A stretch of DNA of 64,000 nt, taken from assembly GCA_950295325.1 (NCBI GenBank), contig OX485803.1, positions 15,934,001-15,998,000 of the forward strand, written 5' to 3'. Both the position numbers and the translations under genes were made by a program. Origin of the DNA: Polytrichum commune. Lineage: Eukaryota > Streptophyta > Polytrichopsida > Polytrichales > Polytrichaceae. The notes under the pieces were generated by a model that ran no database searches, was not told where the DNA came from, and worked only from the letters and a program-made list of their open reading frames with translations. Of this stretch, positions 26,417-38,251 are shown in pieces (the stretch's first letter is position 1; each line of letters opens with the position of its first letter).

Positions 26417-26636
26417 GGGCCACTTCACACACAAGTCAAGGGCCGTGACCGTGTAATCGTGAGGGTCCTCGAATCTCATCCAAAGGTTGTACTCGTTGTT
26501 TAAATGACATGGTATGTCATATAGGAATCCATACACAAACTTCTTCATCCATGACAATTTCTTTGGGCCCGTAGGCCTTCACCTCTAGTATGAAATGAAC
26601 TTGGACGGTCTTGGCCTTTTCAACCAATAAGGGATC
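26417..26636 (+). mobile_element. Harbinger-like MITE, TTA family, truncated copy
   Basis: It starts GGGCCACTTCACACACAAG after TTA. It runs into an AAGGGATC sequence directly abutting the next element, and the right end is missing. Confidence 0.7.
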
Positions 26637-26639
26637 TTA

Positions 26640-27144
26640 GGGCCACTTCACACACGAGATTGAGAGCATGTGATCCTTACACTTCAAGCACTCTCATTGG
26701 TGGAAAAGGCGGAGCCGGTCCAAGTTCGATTCACACTACGCTTGAGGGACCAACATAGTAACTATGTGAATGCAAGGTGGATGTAAAGTCTACATGAATT
26801 CCTACATGGCATTGAATGGATCATATTTCATGGTCACTTGGACTATTTGCAAAAACCACCTCTTGGAGGTAGGCCTAACACAAAACCGGGAGACCGTGGC
26901 GCTCCGAACACTCACAACCGTTGGTTTTATTCTATTTTATCATCTGTGAGAACCCGCATGAATAGAAATTCATTGAAATAGCATTTGGTTGAGGGCCCAG
27001 TCACATATGGCTTCACACTACACTTGAGGGTCCGTGACCGCACTACATGATTTTGGAGGTGTCTTGGGACGGCCTTTGGATACTTTCTTTTGGGCTCTCA
27101 CAATTTTATGGTCACGGCTCTTGGCTCGTGTGTGAATTGGCCCC
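26640..27144 (-). mobile_element. Harbinger-like MITE, TTA family, copy 2 (inverted)
   Basis: This is the reverse complement of the 20529 copy along its length. It is 505 bp with TTA at 26637-26639 and 27145-27147. Its insertion appears to have truncated a neighbouring family member at 26417. Confidence 0.85.
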
Positions 27145-27147
27145 TTA

Positions 27148-28337
27148 ACAACTGCCCTTTCAACAATGAAGCATTAAGAAAGAAAGAATCTAAGCATCTC
27201 CTGAATGTGACAAATAAAACAAAAACACACCACCTTCCTCTCCCCTCCCTACAGGATTACAAGAGCTACACTTTTTGGCTCACCAATGCGCCCATTTATA
27301 GATGACTAACCAAGAGCCTCCACGGGAAATGGAGCCAAATCATAAAGATTCCCTAAACCCTTGAGCCCCTCTCTTCAAGTCAACAAAGGAATACTTGGGT
27401 ACATATCCTCGATACATATCCCTATGCAATAGATTCAACTATTCCCCACATAGAGACCTCCTCCTCCTCCTAGCATCTACAAACGTTCGACATAAATGTC
27501 GGGAGTGAAGGCTCCCCTAGAGCCTAGGTGGCGTTTGGGAATAACTTGGGCGAATTGCATGGTTCCCTTGACAAATTCACTTCAATGAAGTGTAGGCATA
27601 AAAACAATCCAACTCCGCGTCACTAACAAAATATCTCCCCATAAACGAGTGCACCGTACACCGTCAATGGCTCGATTCCATCGATTCCCGATTCCCGATT
27701 CTTATTCTCTCTCTCTCTCTCTAGCGGAAAACCATTACTTAAACTCTAGGGAGGCCCTAGTGAGAATAAGCTAGGGTTTGATTGATGGTGCGGCCAACGA
27801 TGGCACTACTTTTGCGTGGAGCTTTGATCGTACTTCCGCATGGCTATAAGCCCCCCGAGGGATGGATGGATGGATGGATGGATGTCGAGAATATCGAGAG
27901 GGCCGTTTGATTGGTAAGAATGTAAAGAAAAAGAAGGAAAAAAAAAAGGAAAAAAAAACTTCGGGGCCCTATCGGCGCTTGGATTATAACGGCTCCCCAT
28001 ACACGAATGTCGGTTTCGGGGTTTGGCAAGTTGGTGCACGGCATTCAATAAGTGGCAAGCAAGGACCCTACACAACACCTGAGGAAAAAGCAACTTCCGT
28101 GAGTATTTTGATGGTGTCGTGGACCATCCAATGCTCCTCCTTTCCCAAACTCCAATGTACATGGCGTGGGGATTCTAATGCATTGGCTTTGGGGAAGGAA
28201 AGAGAAAAAGAAAAAAGTGGTGGTAAGTTAAGTTAAGTTGGCTTAAACATAGTTTGACTCTCGACAATGTCATCTCACCCATCACGACTCGGAGCCCTCC
28301 CTAAACAAGCTTCTTTGGACACTTTGAGCGTTTCAAC
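27148..28337. other. Interval with microsatellites, no recognised gene
   Basis: A CT tract lies near 27703-27722 and a GGAT tract at about 27862-27884. The frames covering 27806-28236 on both strands are low-complexity and not convincing. Confidence 0.45.
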
Positions 28338-28720
28338 ACAAGGTGTGTGGGTGCTATTTGGTTAGTTTTTTTGTATCCTCAAACTCCTACCGATTACATT
28401 TACATGACAAAAACTTGTGTTGCATTGACAAACCTGCAATGGAGCATCAACAAAAATCGGACTGACAATTGAACTTTTCTTGCTTTGATTATGGTTGTTG
28501 GGAAGTGCGAGTTGGTTGATTCAAAATTGAATACATGGGTCTGTCCAATTGTGTTCACGACAAAGTGTCGAGTAGATGATAAAATTTGATAATGTAGTCC
28601 AATCTATTTTCAAACATGTGTCTATATGGTGTTTGTTCTTTGGACCTCACCAAACCACTAACCAATCAAATACAAGGGCCCAATTGAGAAAAATAAGCGG
28701 ATAACATCCACATACCTTGA
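28338..28720 (-). repeat. Dispersed repeat family D, copy with both ends
   Basis: The inverted ends are ACAAGGTGTGTGGGTGCTAT and the complement of ACATCCACATACCTTG. The interior includes GCATTGACAAACCTGCAATG and the complement of TTGATTGGTTAGTGG. Related to 52212-52807 and to the other family D copies. Confidence 0.55.
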
Positions 28721-31184
28721 TAATACACTAAAAATTTACATGATTAAATTACATAAATCTAAATGAGAAATATGAGAGTTGAGTTTGTGCTTCTATCGTT
28801 GGGAGTGCAGATGAACGTCTTTTAGTTTTGTGAAGTAAAACTCATAGATGACCCATAATGCCCACTCCATGATGGTATTCTTTTGGATTTGTATATTTCA
28901 TACTTGAAAATCTAGTGTTGTAGGTTGTTGTTGACATTAAGTGCACCCACCTTGCCACTTTGCCATTTTCAACTTCTACTTTAGACCCATTTTGAAGTGA
29001 GATTATGAGAGATTATAATAGATACCAAACTATATAAATTCTAGATGGACAACAAAAATCCAAAATGATCAAATGCCGATTTTAACACCATTCCAAAGTA
29101 CTTTATGAGGAAGCACTATGTACCATCATATGAGTCCTATGCAATCATCCTCCGTCAATAAAGAGATGTGCAAGTGTACCTTTGTGATAGATTTGTAGAT
29201 TTCTCAACGATTTAGGACAACTTCTCGGTAACGCAAGTCAATTGCCCAAGACTTGTATGGTTGTAGTGAAGTGCTCCCACACTTAATGTTTTTCATTTTG
29301 TCTAAATTTGGTGACGTAGGTCATCAACCTCAAATCACATAATCATTCCTCATAAACGAGAAAACTTCAACACATGCGGAAATGCCTTGATGAATTCTAT
29401 GAACTCACAATCTTTGTTTACTTCTCAAAAACAAAACTTACTCATGAAATGCTCATTCCCTACTTGGATCAAGCCATGTGGTCCGTTTACAAGGGTATTG
29501 TAATTTGGACCCATTTAATGTGATAATTTACAAGAGTGGTTCTTCTTGAAGTCACATGCATGGTAATGGCCAAGAGAATCTCACAACACGTCTTTTTGTG
29601 CAACAACACGCAAGATCCAACCTCCTTGAGAACACATTGAATTTTGGGATAATGATCGGGTTCTATATACAAAATTTAGGGATATACACGAGATCGAGAT
29701 AGGCATATAATTATTTCAGGTATGAATCTAAAAATATAGATAGTCAATTTAGCCCTTAAATGCTCAATCATTTTTGTTCAATTTATAGGGGATTCAAAGG
29801 CCTTTCTCTTGGTTTCAGAAGTTGTTTCTCCAAAGTTGTGAAACTTGAAGTGCTACCCCAAAAAATAAAAATACATGTGGATGTTATAACAAAACTTCAA
29901 ACTTTTATAGTACCATTATAAAATAGATTGTAGATGAAAGCCAATATATATATATATATTTTTAAAAAACCCAATTTCCAATAAATTAAAGAAGCCTCCC
30001 CAACATCCCCCACACCCCCTCCCCTGGCGGGAAAAAAGAAAAAACAGACACACACACATTACCCAAATTGTGTCCCAATCAACATTTAGTCATTTTGAGA
30101 CATATAAACATAGAGGGATCAAACAATACGAGGCACGAGGCATAAGAACATCTACATATATACATGCACCTTTAGGGATATTTTACTTGTATCTAGAGAT
30201 TGAGCAAAGTGTAACTTGAGTCCACGGTCATCCAACTAAGTGGGAAACCTTGAATCGATATAAGGGAATCGTTGTGCTCGGAATCATTGTGGCTAACATT
30301 TTTGAGTGGTGTGCATTGGAGTGCTCTATTTTGGGTAGCCGAGAGCCTTAGCCCGAATTTTGATGGCCATTGGCCATGCAGAAGAGATCTTAGAGTAGGG
30401 CAAATAGTAGCTCCACTCCTACCTCTTCTCAAAGGCCACCCAAACAGCGCCAACCTAAAAAACATTTGTATTCACTCCTAGTCTCTACACACTTAGCACA
30501 TTGGCCATGACCCCACTTAACCCTCCGGCCATAGCCAATGCCGTCCACTAATCACAACCTCATCCCCACTAAATAGTATAAAATATATCGACACAAGGGG
30601 CACAAGATATCTTTGGCACAAACACTTGCCATTGACCTATAAGCTACGAAAGGAGGGGATTATCACATACAAGCGTACCTATCATTCATCTCACATAAGA
30701 GCTTCCAAACAATGTGCAGTCTAAAGGTTACTGGTATACGTTTATTTGATATTGTAGTTAGTTTTGAAGGTCCCAAATTAGTCTAGTGGAAGTCATTTGA
30801 GATGAATCAGTCTCAAACCTATAGAGAGTTAAGTGCTTATGTTGGATGGATGAGAGGTACGCTCGTACACAATAATTCCCTAGCTCCACGAGTTACTGCC
30901 TCCTTATATTGTCCGGCTACTAGTAGGCACTTTCCTATGGTGAAGTGGATTGGTTTACACACACATGTTACGAACCTTAGATTTTTTTCTTTGTAAGATG
31001 TCACCTCCGCTTTTGTGGGTAAGAGGTGGTGCCAACTAGCTTCGCATAGGTGGAGTGGAGTCGCCTAAAAATCAAGACTCATGTCTAAGCTCCATTGTTG
31101 GGAGTAGCCAATAAGCTCCACTGTGAGCCATGGATGGAGCCCATCTTCCCATCCAAGTACCCATGTCACCTAGGGTTTAGTTGT
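28721..31184. other. Interval without a recognised gene
   Basis: An AT microsatellite lies near 29943-29962. No credible coding region is visible. Confidence 0.45.
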
Positions 31185-31275
31185 GTCTTTATGATGTTTG
31201 TTCTTTGATCCTCACCATACCACACACCAACCAAATATACCGATTAAGAAAAGTAACCCAATAAAACATGCATAA
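31185..31275 (-). repeat. Dispersed repeat family D, short fragment
   Basis: TTCTTTGATCCTCACCATAC and the phrase ACCAACCAAATATACCGATTAAG match the reverse-strand interior of the other copies. Confidence 0.5.
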
Positions 31276-31568
31276 CAAGTTTCTACAAGTTATTTTGAAA
31301 CATGAGTGGTTGATATTTTACTACAAGTTCTTAAAAGTTGAAGTGACCTACCATTCATTAGACACCACACATTCATGTTATTCTTAGTAACCCACGCTAA
31401 GATGACAAACTTAGTGTAGATTAACCAGGGTGAGTTGGAATTGCATAACTTTATTCAACTGCATGATTGTGCTTCATTCTATATTTAGCATCTAACATGG
31501 GCCTCTACCATCTTACCTTCATGGGAAGGAACTTAGAAAATAAGAAGAAATTGGCGCTAGTACAAATA

Positions 31569-31735
31569 ATGAATAGTGTTGGAATGAATGGTATGGATGT
31601 TATGAACAATGTCGGCATTCTCAGTGATAGTGTTGCTATGAATAATACTTTTATTGAATAATGCCGGGGTGAACAATGTTTATTGTGAATGGTGTCGGGA
31701 TGAACAAAGATTCCTGTGAATAGTGTCAAAAATAT
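31569..31735 (+). repeat. Minisatellite of about 25-30 bp
   Basis: Variants of GAATAGTGTCGGGATGAACA recur with changes (GAATGGTGTCGGGATGAAC, GAACAATGTCGGCATT). The reading frame is broken by stops. Confidence 0.6.
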
Positions 31736-32354
31736 TACTCCACCCAAATATCCAAGTGTCAACTTGAATGTATGAATGTTAAATGAATATCCTTACTTTG
31801 TTCGAGGAAACCATAACATATTATTGACATATTCCAAGATCATGGAACCAACGCGCATGGATGAATAATATTATGCGATTCCTTTTGTTGAATTGAAGGA
31901 TACAATTTGGTTGTGACTTCCGTGAGTGAGATTTGTTTTGAAGTATTAAAAAGACACACTATCGTGACAAAATCTTGCCATGTATGGTTGTGCCATTTAC
32001 GTTATGTCGGCAACAATCAAGTACACCAACTTATGATATCTAATGGACAAGAATAGATTCTACAAGCCCACAAGAAGTTAGAACAACCAACTTCACAATG
32101 TGTGGTTTCTTGAAGGTTGACCAACCAATCATTGGACCTTGCACTAAATTTCACATGTAAGGTAAGGTACGTATAACAATAATCGGCATTGAATCTCACA
32201 CCAACATTATCTCCCATAATCATTCATTTGAAGTTTTCCATGTACGACTCTGGTACATAGTGTTGGTTATGGGTACATCTATCTTAGATGGTGTTACATT
32301 TGTTACTTCACTCTAGATGTAAGAAATCAAAACTCAACTCTTCTTGCACAATAA

Positions 32355-32933
32355 GGGCCAGTTTACACCATGGACCATGAAGTTGGACCATGGATGATAG
32401 TATTTTTCTATGGTTCAACTTCATCGTCCAACTTCCATGCTCAAATATTTCAAAACATCAATTTACAAAGCCTTTGGGTCTCTCACTAGGTGTAAGCCAA
32501 ATGTGGACCAAGAGGAATGACCATGCACCAAAAATTGAATGTGTTGATTTTTTTAATATATGCCAAAAATTGGCAGTTTTGAAAAAAAATAAAATCCAAG
32601 ATTGACCATGACTTGTCTTCTCTTGTCTTTATCTTCTCTTCCTCAAAAAAAATTCATTAAGTATTATTATAATTACATTTATCTACCATGGGTACCTGCG
32701 TTTTTCTACGAGAGCACCTCTTTTGCCTCTCTCACCGCAAAACCCATTAGACCATGTTAGTGAATAATGTAGGCCCTAAATTTTTTTCAGGGGGGGGGGA
32801 CCTCGAACTTCATGGTCACTATGACATTTTGTCCTTGGTGTAAACCAAAGTGGTCCTGGGACAAGTTCAATAACCGATCACATATTTTACAGGGCCTTGG
32901 GATGACTTCATGGTCCCTGGTGTAAACATCCCC
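32355..32933 (+). mobile_element. Harbinger-like MITE, TAA family, copy 2
   Basis: It is 579 bp and starts GGGCCAGTTTACACCATGG, with TAA flanks (32352-32354, 32934-32936). The terminal repeats extend into the ACCATGAAGT block, and a second internal CATGGTCC palindrome follows. Confidence 0.85.
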
Positions 32934-33764
32934 TAAGTACTTGCTAATTTTGAGAATGTCCACCACTTGAACATAATGTTCACTTGGTGAGTCGGTGTCA
33001 TCTAACAATAGTTATTTGAACTCCTAACTTTCGCATATTGAACTCATATGGAGTTGCAGGTTGGTTCGGCATTGGGATCCCTTTTCAAAACACAACATCC
33101 AACATTGTGGACGTATTTACTTTTGTGTAGTTTAGCCAACTTAGACGCCGGGTGAGAATCAATTCATTTTTCGTGAAGACAAGGGACTAGGTTAGTTTTT
33201 CGGAGAATATTACTAGGGGAATCTAAACATTGGATACCACATGTATGTGGTCCTCCATTACCCACACTAAATATCACACATAAGGTAGGTGGTGCTAAAT
33301 TTGTTATCAACTCCAAACCCAACATCTAAAAATCTTGTACAAAAGGAATATGTTGGTTTTGAGGATGTCCACCACCCAAACAACGTGCTCACTTGATGAG
33401 CCCATGTCATCTACCAATGAATTTTTGAGCTTAACTAACTTTCGCATATGGAACTCAAGTAAGACAAACCTTGGTGCATTGGAATTCCTCTCAAATTCCT
33501 AACACAACATCATCATCGACGTTATTATTATTACTATTATTATTGATTTTTGATCAACCTAACAATATCTTAAGGTCACGAGTTTACCTTCGTGGGTGCT
33601 TGGGTGTGTGGGAATCGATTCCTTTTGTTGAAACAAGGGGGCTCTTGAAACCCTTTCTAACTTTTGCATGGGGATTTCAATTAACACAACCATTGGTGCG
33701 TTGGGATCCCCTTTCAAATTACTAAAATTATTGAAAAATAAATTGTGTCAATGTAACAGTAACT

Positions 33765-34027
33765 GGCCCTAGTCTAGAACACATCTTCATTCAGCTAGGC
33801 CTCACCCCTCCCACGCCTCCTTCACTGCTTGGTCTTCCTGCCCGCACATGCGTGGGAACTCTTCCTCGTTGGGAACCAATGTGACAATACCCGGTTAGAG
33901 GAATTATCACATTGGTTCCCAACGAGGAAGAGTTCCCACGCAGGTGCGGGTAGGAAGACCGGGCAATGAAGGAGGCGTGGGAGGGGCGGAGCCCAACCGA
34001 ATGAAGATGTGATCTAGCCCAAGGGCC
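33765..34027. mobile_element. Foldback element with arms of about 120 bp
   Basis: The two arms are inverted copies with only scattered differences, around a loop of about 15 bp near 33890-33905. The phrase TTCCTCGTTGGGAACCAATG is perfectly inverted. The element interrupts a repeat unit seen uninterrupted near 34325. Comparison gives flanks CAGTAACT and CAATAGCT, a probable diverged 8-bp duplication. The transcript would form a long hairpin. Confidence 0.7.
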
Positions 34028-34379
34028 AATAGCTGAATGTCGTGGGTTTACCTTCAGTGTGCAGGTGGGTGGAGACTGCTAATTTCCTTTCGTCGACACA
34101 AGGAACTCTTGAAACCCCTGCTAACTTGATTTGGACGAACCAACCCATACACTTGTTCCTTGTTGGATGCCTAAACCTTTGCCTCCAAGGACCTAGTGTA
34201 CGGGTTGGTTCGCCCCAACCGGCTAACTTTTGCATATGGAAACTCAAAGTAGACATGCTTTTGGTGTGTTGGCATATCCTTACAAAGTTCTTACCCTACT
34301 ACAAAATCATTGAGTTTGTGTCAACATAACAATAGCTTAAGGTTGTGGGTTTAGTGCGTTTGTGTGCAAGTGGGTGGAC

Positions 34380-34633
34380 GGCCTTATCAACTAAAATGAG
34401 CCAATTGGGCCATTATGAGACAATCCTTTTGTCACAATTGATGAGATCTTCCATATTACAATTGATTATTTTCATGGTTTTGTACACATGTGTGGGTGTA
34501 TTGGAATGGTTAAGTTCTATTTTAAGAACCCTCAACGGGTATTCTCTCATACCAACTAGCAATCATTACGTTCCCATCACGTTCCCTACATTAAATTGAA
34601 TGGACCAATTGGCTCATTTTAGTTGATAAGGCC
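34380..34633. mobile_element. Short element with 35-bp inverted ends
   Basis: The left end GGCCTTATCAACTAAAATGA, continuing to CAATTGG, is repeated inverted at the right end. The element is 254 bp. The target duplication was not resolved. Confidence 0.65.
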
Positions 34634-36539
34634 ATCGGACATTGATTCGCCATTGTCAAAACAAGGGATTCGAATAAAAACCCCTGCTAACTCAAATAAA
34701 ATGGGTTTTGGTGCATGGGAAACCCCGTGCTAATTACTACACTGATTAACCCAATTAGCGCGTGTTATCATTTGGAGTTACGCAGTTGGGGGCAATGTTA
34801 ACACTATTTACTGAGAGTGTAGTATTTTACCAACCAAAGTCAAGTATGTTCTATAATGTTTGAATAATCTATTGAACTTTTGTTGGTAAACAATTGAACT
34901 CTTGAGTAAGATGTTATTGCATTGCATAACTCCCAAGGAAGGCACCTCTATAGAAAATTGATATACATGTGCGAGAAACATTGTTTAGGGACTATTTATC
35001 TTAGTCTTTGATTCTATTTCTGGACCCTACAGTTATTAACAAATCCTACTTATCATCATTTTCCTCCATCCTATGGGTAATTATAAATTCCATATGTGTG
35101 CAAAAAATTGCAGCCTTTTTATTTTCTTAATAAGAAGTAGGAATTCACCCCCCCCCAATGGTATTGGAGTGGAGTTCCTTCTTTGTTGATGTTTATTACA
35201 TAACATAACATAGTAAAATGACAAAGCATCTAAAGAATGTGAAGATGACGCAATTATACGGCTGAAGGAGTTGTGGAAAATGATAATGGAAACTAGCTCA
35301 ACGTAATTCTAGCCTTAAATAAAACACCTTTTTTTTACCTTATTTCGTCCACATTGCACCAAAGCTTCTCCACATTGCACCAAAACTCATCCACAATGAA
35401 CCAAATCTCATCCATATTGATTGAAATTCCATTCATGTTTCCAACAAACCTCTGCTATTTTCTTAACATACTTCAACCCACCCTCTAGATGTACTCATCC
35501 TCCAAAAAACTCATTCATTTCAAAATAATTAGGCTAGTTCACAAAAAAAATTGAAACAAGAAAACGGTAGAACCGTGAGGCTCTGTCCTTTACTATGAAA
35601 AACTACAATTATAGTTGTTCACTTTGCTCATGCCAATCCATGGCTATTTACTATACCAAACTTTTCTTGGATTTTGTGCACCTTCTTCTCAAATGCAGGT
35701 CAAGAATTGAAGCTACCCATTTATTACCCAAAATTTTTAGAATACATAATCAAGAACTGCCGAAATAACTATAGTTAACTAGATTTCTTTCAATGCATTT
35801 TAGGAAGCAATTATAGTGTTATATATATACATATATATATACACACATATATATAATTTTAGTTAACATCCACATTAAATAAAGTGGACCAAAAATAACA
35901 AGAACAAGTAACGTCCAAGTGTGAACGCAAAGTGGTTAGGAAATTTGCTCTTGAAACGAAGAAGTTGATGCATAGTCTCTGTCCTACAGACAAAGCCAAT
36001 AAATTAGCACATTCTATAGGAGAGAGAGAGAGCCTAATGTAGATCTAAAACACAGTAAAATCTATGTCTTAGGAATATATTCCACCCTACCTATTCTCAC
36101 ACGTCATTTTCTACATTTTCTACACCAGTGAACTCCCCTACGCGTGACTCCACAGTTATTGGAATAACCAGTGTACCTACTACACAGTCATTAAAACTGA
36201 TCCACCATAACAATAAGGCTTAAGAACCCGGGCGGGTGGGAGGGAATCAATTCCTTTTGTCGAAACAACGATGAGGGAGTTGCATCATCACCAATGGGTC
36301 GCGACAAGCTTTGGGTGTGTAGGGATCCCCTCTCAAATTACTATCTACTACCCAAAATTATCATTGAAATTGTGTCAACTGTAACAATAACTTTACATCG
36401 CGGCCTTTACCTTCATGGGTGGCACGTGGGTGGGAATCGAAACCTTGTGTTGTGACAACAAGCAACTCCCATCGGTTCTTGAGCGAACAATCATAATAAT
36501 GATAATGATAATGTCAAAGTAAGCTAAAGTAGACAACTT

Positions 36540-37154
36540 TTGTTTTGGTTACGTTTCTTAATCGGACATCCGTATTTGAGTGGTATATGCGGTCAGGTGT
36601 GGTTCTAAGAACGGATGTCAAAAAGACATCTGTTCTCAAGAGATTGGATCATGTGCTCAAAATATAATCACTATTCTAAGTTCAATAGTCGATAGAATTG
36701 GGAGGGCTTGTATGACCATCTCACGAGCATGAGAATCTTCACTTTGATGATGAATATAACAGATATCCATATGAGCTTTGAACACATTTGAGGAAAGCGG
36801 CTACGACCTCAATTTGGATAGTGTCCGGGGAGATTTTTGGGCATAATTGGTTGGGATCCTCGTGTTTCCAAGTCCAACCGGCTACATGTTGACATCTTTC
36901 GGGTTTTCTTGACTCATTTGAGACATGTGCTACAAATTCTTTTGAAACAACGGATAATTTTCTTGAAGCCTTGAACTTCAGCTGGTTCATTTGTAACTAG
37001 CAGCCGGTTCTCTCCGTTCATTGATTGAATTTGGATTTGCTAACCATCTCTCACTAGTCGCGAGTTTCATATCCTACGAGAAGTGGGCTAGTTGGAATCA
37101 CCGACAATTCAAGACCCATCTTACCTTTGTCACACGAGCAAAACTCCCATGCAC
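36540..37154 (+). repeat. Dispersed repeat family D, copy interrupted by a MITE
   Basis: TTTGAGTGGTATATGCGGTC, then AAAGACAT, then AATCTTCACTTTG and GCGGCTACGACCTCAATTTG, match the copies at 15841-16138 and 22760-23060. The MITE at 36820-37027 is inserted within it. Confidence 0.65.
36820..37027 (+). mobile_element. hAT-like MITE, CARTG family, copy 4
   Basis: It begins AGTGTCCGGGGAGA and is flanked by AATTTGGAT (36811-36819 and 37028-37036). It interrupts an older dispersed repeat whose sequence resumes after the second flank, so the insertion can be read directly. Confidence 0.8.
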
Positions 37155-37157
37155 TAA

Positions 37158-37745
37158 GGGCCGGTTTATACCATGGACCATGAAGTCGGACCATGGAAGA
37201 TGGCCTTTTTCCATGGTCCAACTTCATGGTCCAACTACCATGGTCCGAATTCTTTAAAAAGGAAATTTACAAAGCGTTTGGGCCCCTCCCTAAGTTTAAA
37301 TTGAATGTGGACCAAGAGGAACGACCATGCACCAAAAAATGAATGTGTTGATTTTTTAACATATGCCCAAAAAGGGTAGTTTTGGGAAAAAAGAAAAAAA
37401 GAAAAAAAAGAAAAAAAAAGAAGTTTGACCAGTCTTTTGTCTTGTCTTGTCTTCATCTTCTCCTCTCCAAAAAAAAATTCATTAAAATTTTATATTACAA
37501 CATTGTTCTGCGATGGGCCCCTATCTTTTTCTTTCTACCAGAGCACCTCTTTTGCCTCTCCAAACACAAAATCCGTTGGACCATGTCAATGGATGATGTA
37601 GGCCTTTAAATATGTCTTTCGGAGATCTCGAACTTCATGGTCACTCTGACATTCTTTCCTGGTCTTGGGACGAGTTGAATAGCCAATCACGGATTTTACA
37701 GGGCCTTGGGAGCACGACTTCATGGTCCATGGTGTAAACGGGCCC
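37158..37745 (+). mobile_element. Harbinger-like MITE, TAA family, copy 3 (next to metallothionein promoter)
   Basis: It is 588 bp and starts GGGCCGGTTTATACCATGG. It ends GTGTAAACGGGCCC with TAA flanks (37155-37157, 37746-37748). It ends about 160 bp upstream of the metallothionein TATA-like box. Confidence 0.88.
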
Positions 37746-37907
37746 TAAAGAGTGGAGTTTGAGCCCGTGCAATAGCTTTCGTGTCCGTAGCAAGGGAGGG
37801 TGGTGGCCCACGCGCCATAACCTTCGGAGCTAGAGGATGTAGGCAGCTAGGAGTCTATGGAGGTAGGCAGAGAGGGCCGGGGACCGGCTATGGCGAGGCC
37901 CGCAAGG

Positions 37908-37917
37908 AAATAAAAGG
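37908..37917 (+). promoter_or_regulatory. TATA-like box of the metallothionein-like gene
   Basis: An AAATAAAAGG motif lies about 340 bp before the start codon. It is followed by a pyrimidine/CA-rich leader and a GA-rich tract, as expected for a plant 5' UTR. I see no ATG between about 37940 and the start codon. The transcription start (about 37940) is inferred. Confidence 0.45.
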
Positions 37918-38136
37918 CAGATTCGTTGTTCCAACCATCCACCATCTCCACTCTTCGCCAACTCCATCTCCTGCCAGCGTCGCAGCTCGATCGATCTCTG
38001 CTCCGTCTCATTCGCTCGCACTCGTGCTAGTAAGATCCCACATTCTGCTGCAGCGCCGTTTCTCCTTTCTAGTCTCACGCACTCACTCTCACACAGGCAC
38101 ACAGAGCAACAGACACAGGAAGAGAGAGCTGAGAGC

Positions 38137-38207
38137 TAGAGAGCGGGAGGGAGGGAGGGAGGGAGGGAGAGAGAGAGGGAGAGAGAGAGAGAAGAGGGAG
38201 AGAGAGT
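38137..38207 (+). repeat. GA-rich microsatellite in the metallothionein 5' leader
   Basis: The tract is almost pure GGGA and GA units and ends about 45 bp before the start codon. Plant leaders often carry GA/CT tracts; the matching CT strand would be a pyrimidine patch. Length polymorphism is likely. Confidence 0.85.
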
Positions 38208-38251
38208 TGGGGAATTCTTTCATTGCCTTCCTGACTGCAAGTTTACCACTC

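Larger units (their letters stand above)
32990..36480 (+). repeat. Cluster of diverged repeat units of about 250-300 bp
   Basis: Recurring phrases in the same order are AACAATA-GCTTAAGGT, GGGTTTACCTTC, GGTGGG, AATCGATTCCTTTTGT, CTAACTTTTGCAT, TTGGTGCGTTGGGATCCCC and CAAATTACTA. They appear near 33020, 33420, 33560-33720, 34030-34300, 34640-34740 and 36200-36480. Foldback elements are inserted among them. Between 34760 and 36200 I see only AT-rich sequence with an AT microsatellite (35821-35855). Confidence 0.6.

Noticed and set aside
27806-28236. 118-124-aa frames on both strands
   Set aside because: Both run through GGAT and poly-A/G tracts and look like chance frames.
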